A stretch of 64,000 nucleotides of DNA from Ceratothoa steindachneri (taxonomy: Eukaryota > Arthropoda > Malacostraca > Isopoda > Cymothoidae): assembly GCA_963969495.1 (NCBI GenBank), contig OZ018323.1, positions 76,410,583 to 76,474,582 of the forward strand, written 5' to 3'. Of this stretch, positions 39,090 through 49,600 are shown in pieces. Positions within the stretch are counted from its first letter, which is position 1, and each line of letters starts with the position of its first letter. Made by a program: the position numbers and the translations under genes. The notes below the pieces were generated by a model. The model saw only the letters and a program-made list of their open reading frames with translations, did no database searches and was not told where the DNA came from.

Positions 39090-40729
39090 TTTAATACATT
39101 TGCAAGGAACTATATTTCAAGTTTATATAGGGACCTTATTTAAATATATTTTATCATTTTATCCATAATAATACAAAATTGTAACAAGAATAAAACATTC
39201 AACACCATTCAAACTAACAATCATTTAACCCAAAGTGAAATATTTATGATGCTAAAATGTATCCTAAAAGTTCGCTTTGTGGGTATCTTTCAACTATCAC
39301 ATTATGGCTTCTCGATAAATGATTTTGGATCTCTTATAGATCTTCTCCTCCGGCGTCTTTCGAGTTTTCATTAAGACAGATTAGTTTCTTTGGCTGATTT
39401 GGGTTAAGCTGGACAGTAAAACATTAGATTAAACCAAGTTTAACTATTTTAATTTACTAAACTCTTCCGACTTAAAGAAAAAACAAGGGGAGGTGGGGAG
39501 AGGGGTCTGCAAGAGATCCAATTAAAAGAGTGAATACAAAAGAAGAGGATTTAGTTACAGCAGCTGAATTACTTGATATTTTACAAAGAATTAAGCATCA
39601 CCACTCTTAAGATTTATTAGTTTGTAGCAGGAAAGTGAACTCTAAATTTTACAACGATTAAAAATCTTCGCACCAAAAATATTATATTGAAGAACCAAAT
39701 CTGATACCCTTGTTTGTAATGGTTTGGGTTAGAAAAAAATGAATATTGTGTTTGATGAATGAAAACATGATTAACCATTGTATTTTGGCTTACATACATA
39801 CTTCTAATCGACAAAAAAATGTTTTCTTTGTCAATTCAATCTTTCAGCCAAGATTTATAGTCTTGCCAACTCTTTTTTTTAAGTCTTGCGGGTGGATTGA
39901 ATGTCTCAGTGGGTAAAAAAATCAATGAGTAATTTCAGAAAGATTGCCAGACAATAATGGCCAATGGCAATTTGGAGGAAGAAATCTTTATTCTAAAATA
40001 TTAAAAAGAATTAATCAAGATGGTATTAAATCAAACTTACATGTGCGCTTAGAGTAATTTTGAAATTAATATTTAAATATTGTTTTGAAAATTTATGGTC
40101 ATTTATCTGTTTCAGCTAAATGATGGGATGACCTTAAAGAATTTCACGACTTAAATGGAACAGATTTTAAAGGGGTTTTAATGCGTGTAACAACTAAATA
40201 CAGTTTAAGATTATTGAAAAGACTGCGTTAGTTGGTTATGAAGCATAGGTTCAATGCTAGTTTATAAACTTACTTTCGAACTGAGTTAGTTTATTTTGCG
40301 TTGAAATTTCCTTCTGGCGAAATTTCCGAGCTGTGAATTTTCCCTCTGCAAAATAACCTACGGCCAATATTCCAGGCACGATTATTTCAACAGAAGTGCA
40401 TATAATTGTATAATTATATTTACTTTTTACAGTGTTTTTTTATATATGGATGATCTCGAAAACTTAAGAATCGTCAATACGAACAGAATTTCAGTTTTGG
40501 AACAAGTAACGGCCGAACGGGTACCACTGGAACCTCACACGAGAACGTCATTTACTCTGTAGGCTCTTCTGACTGCGCACGCTCGTTCGAATTTGTAGTG
40601 TTATATTCGTAATTTTTTTATGTTTGTTTCTTTTTAAATTACTGCACAGTATTCGTAAATAATCCCCAGAGCACCAAATAAAGATAGTGATAACAGCAAA
40701 GCAAAAAGAATATTGCGACTCACAATAAA
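39090..40729. other. No recognisable gene
   Basis: AT-rich sequence. The minus-strand frame 40548-40895 overlaps the Tigger relic and is probably its shadow. Confidence 0.4.
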
Positions 40730-41580
40730 ATGGAAGAGAAATCATATCGAAAAAATGAAAATGGCGTTCGTGTCTCAGATCCTGCAATGCAGTTCGGTAT
40801 GGCAAAAATCCACTATCTATACGAAAAAAATAAAATAAAAAAGGCAATAAAAACAGCTGATGTTGCAAATAAGATTGAAAGTTATTATGAAACAAAGATC
40901 GAAGACGATTGAAGAAGTGGACAAATTATTGGTTATTTGGATAAACGAGAAACAATTAGCTGGTGATAATGTTTCTGAAAGTATAATTTGTGAAAAGGCA
41001 AAGCGATTAGATCATGACGTTAAAGAAAATCCCTGGTATGAATGCCGATACTAATGTGTTCAACGCTAGTAAAGAGTGGCTAAAGAATTTTAAGAGGAGA
41101 AGTGGCATATATATTGTGATTAGTCATGGAGGAGCTGCGAGTTTGAACAAAGAAGCTGCTGAGAATTTAGTAACTATGTAGAATGTAGATGCTAAGGATT
41201 TTCTTTCTCGTTGGAAGGTTTTGGGGTAAAAACTTCCAACGAGAACCTACATCACTTAGGGAGAAAAACTATTGCCTGGGCATAAGCCGATGAAGGACGT
41301 GATGACTAGTTTTCTATGTACAAACACAAGTGGGGACTTAAAAGCCAAACCAATGTTTATCTACCACTCTGAGAATCCGAGGGTGTTAACAAATAACGTG
41401 ATGAAAAGGAAATTGTCTGTTATTAATATAATTTGGGTAATCCTGATTTTATTTATAAAAGAAATCCATAGAGTCTTTAGTCCACGTTTGAAACAATACC
41501 TAAAAGAAAGAAATAATTTAAAGGCTCATCCCCCATGTCACATACAAAGAAGGAGCAAATGCAAGTTCTGCGGGTGATAA
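40730..41580 (+). pseudogene. Tigger/pogo-type transposase relic
   Basis: The frame from ATG 40730 contains AKIHYLYEKNKIKKAIKTA, then after a shift KQRSKTIEEVDKLLVIWINE, SESIICEKAKRL and (from about 41057) FNASKEWLKNFKRRSG and GGAASLNKEAAENL. These are typical of the CENP-B-like DNA-binding half of Tigger elements. The DDE_1 domain follows with KLPTRTYIT, LLPGHKPMKDVMTSFLCTNT and LKAKPMFIYHSENPRVL. The first catalytic Asp region (normally VDETGLFWK) is disrupted at 41185-41243. The frame degenerates after 41440 and the remaining catalytic residues are missing. Confidence 0.8.
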
Positions 41581-41696
41581 CAACCTTTAAATTGTAAGCG
41601 GGTAAGAAGATGTAGTATAAAAATTCCTTGGAGGTTCCTAGCTTAGAGAGATACTGGGTTTGATGGAGTAACGCTTTGGACGAAGTAGACTTAATG

Positions 41697-41939
41697 TGCC
41701 TGGTAGCTTAGCGGTAGAGCATCTGACCGGCAATCAGCAGACCCAGGTTCGAGTCCCGGCCAGGAATTTCAAACTTTTTTCCCTGGCCTTTATCTCTGTC
41801 TTCTCGGTAAAGGATCGCCTTCATTGTGCCGCCCTATGCTCTCTTTGATTCTAGTCTTTTTCTAATGTCCCTTTCTCTTACCTCTAAAGAACTCCTGTTT
41901 CTTGTTTCATTGATCATTCGTGTCCAATTTCTTTTTCTC

Positions 41940-41990
<51 letters not shown>
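41697..41990 (+). repeat. tRNA-headed SINE with (TA)n tail
   Basis: A tRNA-like head (41697-41766) carries a perfect A box (TAGCTTAGCGG, 41704-41714) and B box (GGTTCGAGTCC, 41746-41756). A 175-bp unrelated body follows, and then (TA)n at 41944-41990 with (GT)n to 42014. The tRNA stems have mismatches (acceptor 6 of 7, T stem 4 of 5). The anticodon loop CCGGCAA lacks the invariant U33, and formally GGC would be the anticodon. These defects favour a SINE over a working tRNA gene. A T6 run at about 41775 would stop RNA polymerase III early. Confidence 0.65.
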
Positions 41991-42003
<13 letters not shown>

Positions 42004-42104
42004 CGTGTGTGTGTATAATATTATATGACTTCAACGTTTTGTTAAACTTCTATAATAAATATTTAAATGCATTTGTTCATACTGCCCCTAATATTATGGC
42101 CGCT

Positions 42105-42160
<56 letters not shown>

Positions 42161-42166
<6 letters not shown>

Positions 42167-42500
42167 GTCCAGGAAGTCGCGCACCATCCTGGTTTAAAAA
42201 AAAAAATCTTTATTTCCTCTGAGATGTCTTCTGGTGACATCTCAAATCTGTTGTGTACCGGAATTGTCCACGCACTCTTGATGATTTGAAGGATTCAATA
42301 ACAATGAGTGCCAAAAGATCACCCCTGAAGCCCTCAGGAGTGTGAAAGACAGTTTGATGAGAAGAATTGATGCGTGTTTTATTGCAGATGGTGCTCAATT
42401 TGAGTATTTGTTATAATTATTATCAATAACGGTGTTTATGAAATCAATAAAGGTGTTTTTTTTGAAAATCAGGATGGTGCGCGACGTCTAGGACACCCTA
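42161..42500 (+). mobile_element. MITE of a mariner-group family, keeping the transposase C-terminus
   Basis: The left end TAGGGTGTCCAGGAAGTCGC plus GCACCATCCTG matches the reverse complement of the right end (TAGGGTGTCCTAGACGTCGC plus GCACCATCCTG), about 31 bp at each side starting with TA. It was inserted in a (TA)n tract (42109-42160). Inside, the plus strand gives RTLDDLKDSI, a one-base shift, then NECQKITPEALRSVKDSLMR and RIDACFIADGAQFEYLL-stop. This is the C-terminal pattern of the mariner-group (DD37D-like) transposases of arthropods ('tPe.Lr.v...f..Ri..Ci...G.hfE.l'). The element is therefore an internal deletion derivative, not an unrelated MITE. Confidence 0.85.
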
Positions 42501-42529
42501 CATATATGCAAATATACATAAAGGGCTAT

Positions 42530-42650
42530 AATTGCCGAATGGAAACACCACTTCGGATTTTAGTGAAGTTAGGCCTCATCGGGTGTTGTTAGTTGCCGGA
42601 TGGAGTCCCAATTCTGGTCGACTTGTTAAGGTGGCTACCATAAGCTGGAG
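42530..42650 (+). ncRNA. 5S rRNA-like relic or 5S-derived SINE head
   Basis: GTGAAGTTAGGCCTCATCGG followed by GTGTTGTTAGTTGCCGGATGGAG parallels the internal control region of 5S rRNA (GAAGTTAAGC-AAC-TCGGG, GTTAGTA-TTGGATGGG) in order and spacing. The 5' third of 5S is poorly matched and the 3' part is not 5S. A 5S pseudogene or a SINE3-type head is the likely origin. The call is from pattern memory only. Confidence 0.4.
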
Positions 42651-43351
<701 letters not shown>

Positions 43352-43364
43352 TTTAGTGACTTTA

Positions 43365-43600
43365 AATATGTTTTTAATAACGAAGAGGAAAATAAGATTA
43401 ACACTTACGCATCTTCGGGAAATAGGCTTCCCTGCAAATCCACGTGAGAAACTATTTATAATCACAACAAAGGAGACGGAAAATAGATTAAAGACATCAC
43501 TCTTCAAATAGGCTTATCCCTGAATCCCATTTAGAAATGTCATATTTTAAGAGACTTTAAGTAAGTTTCAAACGAGTTCAAATTATATTTTCAACCTCTC
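43365..43600 (+). repeat. ~120-bp repeat family Y, cluster 2
   Basis: Diverged units with AGATTAACACTTACGCATC, AATAGGCTTCCCTGCAAATC and CATATTTTAAGAGACTTTAA, related to 36715-36990 and 44640-44885. Confidence 0.55.
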
Positions 43601-44639
43601 GATTACCCCTTCCTCTCTCATTCGTCCTTCCCTGCTTTATTCTGTTTACTCTCTTTTTAACATGTGTCTAAAGGTCTTCCTTTGACTTCTATCATGCTGG
43701 GCATTTATGACTGTTTTTTTTCACTTTGTAAGCCTGACAGCGGCTAGCTGCTACCTTGTTTCCACACACAGGGATGTTTGGGGAGGGGTTGATGCTCCCG
43801 ATCGTGCGGTAATGTTATGGGTGCAATTAAAGCTCCCCCACCCCATTCTAAGTGAGCCTTTCTATCTAGTGGGAAAAAATATCAGTTCAACATTTTGAGT
43901 CAGAAGACAAATGGGATGGCTTCTTCCTTCGATCTTGGACTTTTGGTGTGTGTGAGTTTGGAGCTCCCAGCCCTGTCTCTGATGGGTATGGGAAGATATG
44001 GGGCCTTCCTATCCGTTACACTTTGAATTGAAAATGCTTCGAGGTTTCACAGGGTCAATTCTGCCCCTCTCTCGGTTACTGAGAGCCCCAATTTTCATCC
44101 ACCCCTTAAACCTTCCTCTTTACAATTTCCTACTTTGACTTTCAGAGCTATTAAGTATTTTACTATTGTGTGTGCGCGATAACGGTAAGTCATTTAATTT
44201 CGTATAAGGTGAAAGTTTAATTGTTTACTTTTTACAATTTGTCGTGGCGCCTTTTGATCGTCAAATATTCAAAAGTTGCAAGTAAATATTTTTTGCTCAA
44301 GTAATATTACAGATCCTTCAGATTCTATTATGGCTGCAATCGTACAGACTTATTATAATCAAATCAAATATTATCAAATATCGTTATCAAACCTCTAACT
44401 CAGTTCAAACTGAAAGCGTGCAGACATTGTTCAAAGTTATTATCTAAACCTTTTATTGAATTCTTATTTTAACTTCATTTCCACTAGCGATGGATTTCAG
44501 GAACCAACACCATTTTCGGGCAACTTTGAAAACGAAACAATATTTTTCAATCCGAAATTAATTAATTTCCGATCGTTTATGCCTTTTCCTTTATCCGTCA
44601 TCAAACTTCTACCTAATACGTTGGCGACGCTCCTTCACA
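43601..44639. other. No recognisable gene
   Basis: Mixed composition with short motif-free frames (for example 43707-43898). Confidence 0.4.
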
Positions 44640-44885
44640 TCAGGGTTATCGCCCTGAAAAACGCAAGACAGGGAAAGAGATTAAACCTTACGCATCACTA
44701 CGGAATTAGGCTCTCCGAAGAATACCAATGCGAAATGTTTGATTTAGGTGGGTTTAAATAAGCTATAAACAGCAGAGGAGAAAGTAAAATATTAACGCTT
44801 ACGTATCACTCCGGAAACAGGCTTTGCTATTAGCGTCCGAGATAAATCTTATTTTTTGAGGGGCTCTAAGTAGGCTTGCCAGAAT
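44640..44885 (+). repeat. ~120-bp repeat family Y, cluster 3
   Basis: Units with AAGAGATTAAACCTTACGCA, CACTACGGAATTAGGCTC, then ATATTAACGCTTACGTATCA, CTCCGGAAACAGGCTTTGC and GAGGGGCTCTAAGTAGGC. The 101-codon frame over this region is not a gene. Confidence 0.55.
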
Positions 44886-45959
44886 GTGATCCACAATCTG
44901 GTGTGTGTTTAAACTTTTTAACACTTCGCTTTTTTAAGAACTTGTACGTGAATGAGTATAATAGGCCATCATTTTGCCAGTGTTTAATGTTAGCGAGGTC
45001 TATTTTAATTTTGCTAAATATTTATCACATGCTATTGTTTGGATAGACTAGAAAATTATTTGAATAGACTCTTTTCACGAGAGAGTTTGTGTGTAAGAGA
45101 GTGACAGTGTAAGAGAATGTGAGAGTGTGTGTGTGAGAGAGAGAAAGATTAAGAGAGAGTGAGAGTGAGAGAGAGTGAAAGAGAGAGAGTAAGAGAGGAG
45201 AGAGAACAAAGAGGAAACAAGAAAGAAATTTAAAAATACACATTATTAATTACAGTGGTTTACAAAAGAAAAATCTTTGTAAGTCGTCTGTTTTTTTCAA
45301 CTTATTTAGGACAATTTTGCACCCCTAAATCTTATAAGGACATCTGTCTCATCCCATCAGGTCAGGTTTTTGTGCTAAGTGATTTTTTTTAAAATACGAT
45401 TTTATAACTAAATCGATTAAATGTTTCGACATTTTTGGTTGATTTTGTTAATATTTCTCAACCGAAATAGGTTTTTAAGATAAAACCAGTGTTTTATAAC
45501 ACTGGTTATAAAACCCCTTCATATTTCTACTTCAGTGTAGTCGAGTGAGCGAGGGATACATAAGCAAACTGGTTGCCATTTTGCCATTGTAAAGTAGAAC
45601 ACATTTTAGCGATCGCTTGCTGTTGTCAATGAATAATCTAAATTTCCAATCTTCCGGTTTGTACTTTGGCACTGCAACCTTGTACAGAAGCTGTGCAATA
45701 TATTTACTTTACACCAGTTCCTTCTCTTGGGAGAAAAAACGGAGGTACTCTTCATGTCTGTTGCGATAGAAGGTTATTAGAGCCCTGTCAAAGATGAACT
45801 AATTTTCGTTCAATCTGGAGGCTAGCAGTTTGGCAGAGGACCATCATCGTCAAAAACCATTGCTTCTTCATTTTCTTCAACATTGGAGGAATCCTTGTCA
45901 CTAATTTCAGAAAGTTCTCCAAAGACAGGTACTAGAATTTCCTTTTAATGAGCTACAGG
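44886..45959. other. No gene; GA-rich tract and a small perfect hairpin
   Basis: 45105-45215 is a GA/GT-rich low-complexity tract. AACCAGTGTT (45484) and AACACTGGTT (ending 45507) form a perfect 10-bp hairpin with a 4-base loop. Nothing else is recognisable. Confidence 0.5.
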
Positions 45960-47034
45960 ACAACGTGCTGTTTTAAGATAAAGATACTTGAGGAATTAAA
46001 CCACACTTCCTGAAGACATTTATTCTAGAACAGTTTCGGTGTATCACACACCCTTGTCAACTGGCAACTGAGTAGAAAATTACAGACAACTCCATATACA
46101 CCTCTGACCTGATAGACAAAGATCATGTTACCTGGCCTACTCCCCTGCTCGGGCTAATCCCAGGGGGAGAGATAATTTTACAATTTTGTTTTATTTGCTT
46201 ACATATCAAACTATTAAAAGAAAGTTGACTTTCAGATAAATTGAAGTTAGGAATGGATGTGATCAAACTTGATTCTACAATTCTTCTTTTGAGATATTTT
46301 TTTTCATTTAAAGACCAATTTACTTCCTTGAAAATCGATGGAATGATTAAAATCTCTGACATGACCAAAGACCCCACTACTTTCATTGCCAACTCTGATG
46401 TCTCTCTTATGTTCATACAATTCCCTATCTCAATTTCTTCCCGTTTCACCTACAAAAGCATTTTCACAATCTGCACATGAAATTACATATACCCCTTTAT
46501 CCTGTTGATCTTTAGGATTCCTGGAAATCATTATGTGGTTCATAGAATTATTATATTCAAAAGCTATTTTAATTCCTGTTTCCTGAAATAAGTGCTTTAA
46601 CTTATTTAGTTTGTCATTAAATGGGAATGTGATACATTTGCTGAAGTCATTAGAACGTACAGGCTTATTTCAATAGTAAGTTTTCCGAACTGTAAAATGA
46701 GATGATGTTATAAACCAATCTGGGTAATACAGTTCTGAAAAAATAGTCCTGATCTTAACAATTTCTTCCTCTAAAGAAGAAGGATGACATATTCTATATG
46801 TTCTAAGAAACAGGATAGATATTACAGATTTTTTTAACAGTATTATCATAACATGCATCTATAGATTATTTTTCAGGCCATGATAATACTGTTAAAAAAT
46901 CTGTAATATCTACCTTGTTACTTAGAACATATATAAAATGTCATCCTTCTTCTTTAGAGGAAGAAGTTGTTAAGATCAGGACTATTTTTATCAGAACTGT
47001 ATTACTCGGATTGGTTTATAACATCAGCTCATTT
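45960..47034 (-). pseudogene. Penelope-like element (second family): RT end, GIY-YIG and inverted 5' duplicate
   Basis: On the minus strand RTYRICHPSSLEEEIVKIRT and FSELYYPDWFITSSHF (46858-46670) match the end of a PLE reverse transcriptase. Then come VRSNDFSKCITFPFNDK and the endonuclease pieces GVYVISCADCENAFVGETGR, YEHKRDIRVGNESSG, FGHVRDFNHSIDFQG and KRRIVESSLITSIPNFNLSE (to about 46130). The 3' end contains a perfect 5-bp hairpin (46038-46052) followed by GAAAC. A plus-strand duplicate of the RT end (46877-47034) makes an inverted repeat with 46696-46852. No (TA)n tail is present here. Several stops and shifts occur. Confidence 0.8.
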
Positions 47035-47922
47035 TGCAAATTCTGCTAACTTTATTGCTAAGGGAGATGAAGCTCCGTTCTACGCATAATGAAATGTGTG
47101 AAAACACCGGAAAAGAATAAAAATTAACCGACTAATGGAACCATTACTTGACTGAAAGAATACCTTAATACGACAACAACCTTACCAATTTTGATTCAAG
47201 GGGAAGGAACCCGAATAAAGAAGAAATAAAATAACAACAAAACGAGACACGACAGAATATAACAAATGCAAAAAACATTTAGTATTACGAATAATAATAG
47301 AGTAATTAAACCATAAAAATACAACAAATGCAAATAAAACAAACAAGAAAAGAAACATTAGAATTTTAAGACAAATGGCTTGAACAGCGTTTAAAACAAG
47401 AACAACAACCAAAGATATACACGAACAATATAATAAATGGAAGCGATAAGTCTGATCACCAGGCGGCTTGCATCCCTTTGCAAATCTCCTACACTACGTT
47501 CGCTTTTCACCACTTTTATTTCTTTCTATATATCTCACACATGCTTTGTCCCAATCTACACACACACACACTCACCTACATTAATTCAAAATTCAGAACT
47601 TCATTTTTTTCTGCTCACAACAACCAACCAACTACCTCGCTGCTAAAGGAGGCAACATGAGTGGTAAACTTTACATCAATATCGCCTCAACAACAAGGAA
47701 GACTTCTGTCTGAAGATTCCTGAAAAAAGGCGAGAGCTCAGGGCCAAAGATTGAATTAGATTTTAAATACAAACAAATGAAACGGATCTCCTTCACCTGA
47801 TTTTTAATCTCCACCCAGATAACAAAAACTGCATACACCAGTTAGAACGTCCCCCCCCCCCCTCCAAATTTGAAGTTAAAATACAACCCGGTCTTTAAAA
47901 CACCAGCTTTCGCGTTCATGAA

Positions 47923-47923
<1 letters not shown>
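47035..47923. other. No recognisable gene
   Basis: Short motif-free frames and a run of C at 47850-47861. Confidence 0.4.
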
Positions 47924-47977
<54 letters not shown>

Positions 47978-48373
47978 TGTAGATGGGTAGCAGCAGTCTT
48001 TCTTGAATGCAAATTTTGTTGAAGACCATGGTGTATTTCGCCTTAGTTAATTTTCTTTGGCGACTTTCTATTCTTCTAACTGTCTTTTTGATTGCATCTT
48101 GTAGATGGTAGATCACTTGTCCTGTATTTATCTCTCTTTTAAATGAATAGGTTTGGTAAAAATCAAACTAAATTGCTGAGCTTTGGATCTTATTCGATCG
48201 AAAGCTCAGCAATTTAGTTTAGTTTTTACCAAACCCATTCATTTAAAAGAGAGATAAATACAGAACAAGTGATCTACCATCTACAAGATGGAATAAAATA
48301 GACAGTTAGAAGAATAGAAAGTTACCAAAGAAAATTAATTAAGGCGAAATACACCATGGTTTTCAAAAAAGTC

Positions 48374-48440
<67 letters not shown>
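47924..48440. repeat. Palindrome of two PLE 3' ends flanked by (TA)n
   Basis: (TA)n (47924-47974), left arm 47975-48184, a 16-base loop, right arm 48201-48376, and (TA)n (48376-48440). Each arm is a copy of the 3' terminal region of the PLE at 22706-25649 (for example TCAGCAATTTAGTTTAGTTT, GTGATCTACCATCTACAAGA, AAGGCGAAATACACCATGGT). They face outward. The left arm is about 30 bp longer and includes the CTACCCATCTAC end. The centre contains GATC-TTATTC-GATC-GAAAGC, the same hairpin-GAAA motif as at 25409. There is no coding sequence between the arms. Confidence 0.9.
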
Positions 48441-48444
<4 letters not shown>

Positions 48445-49600
48445 TTTTTAAACTAAACGTGTACAGTTTATATGTATTATTTTAATTGGCTGGGAAAAAT
48501 AGATCTATTATAACTAAAAAAGGTATAGGTTCAAAGTTTGCTCATCAAATTAAACCATTTGTTTTTTAGGCAGACAGAAAATATCTTAATTCTTAATATA
48601 AACCAATTTAAACGATGCCTAGAATAAAGAATAACCAATTTTAACTATACCTATGATAGAGAATAACTATTTCGCGTGCTTATTCTATCTTTCGCACTTG
48701 GCGTCAAAAGTCTTTGTTTGGACAAGTAAATTACTATTGCGAGTCTATCTATGATTGCTGATCCGTTCTCTTGGGGGTTATAAGTTTGGTGAACCGGGGT
48801 CTCATTAGTCTGATGTGGAATGGAAAACGCCAAGTGTGTTTAAGTATGATTGAAAGAACGTGAGGGCGTCTGACATTCAAGAATCGTTTCAAATTTGGTT
48901 ATCAGTATTTAGCGTACCTATTACTTAGAATTTATAGTAAATATAAATAGATTTAAGCTAATTCGTTTCAATTAAGCCTTTTCATACAATATTTTGGATG
49001 AAATTGCTTATAGGTTCTTCTAATTCATGTATGCAGCCATAATGGACCATTGAAGTCAGTAATATATGCCCATAATGGCATATGAGCTTTATAATATTCA
49101 ATGGTGATAGAATTTGAATCAATACACCAATATCTCTATATAATTTAAAGGAAATTTTCGCCAGACTTAATGTCACACTCCCAGCAATGGACCCGGCGCT
49201 AAAATTACAACAATAACTCCACAAGATTGATGAGAAAGAAGTTAGATGGGCTGTATAATTACACTGGACTTACACTATACCAAATGCACAGCTATGGTAT
49301 ACTCGATATTCAATAACAAACTCGTGATATGTAAGGTAACCACTCACTACCTCGATAAAACAGTCCAACCGGATTAAACTTATTACCTTTTGAATATCCA
49401 AATAGCTCTCAACACTTACACAACTTTGCCATGAATCATTCTCGGGTAAGCCGACATTCTCTAATCCTACTTCTGCTGAAATTATTAGAAAGGTAGATCA
49501 ATAAACCATCACTACTAGGGTCTGAAATTACGAGCGTGGATTGTGTGTGTGCGTCTGTGCAAGACTAAATTTAATTACCCTTACAAAATATCGAGTCTTT
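48441..49600. other. No recognisable gene
   Basis: AT-rich sequence up to the start of the satellite. No motif-bearing frames. Confidence 0.4.

Noticed and set aside
41697..41766. A functional tRNA gene
   Set aside because: Acceptor and T stems have mismatches, U33 is missing, and a SINE body with a simple-repeat tail follows.
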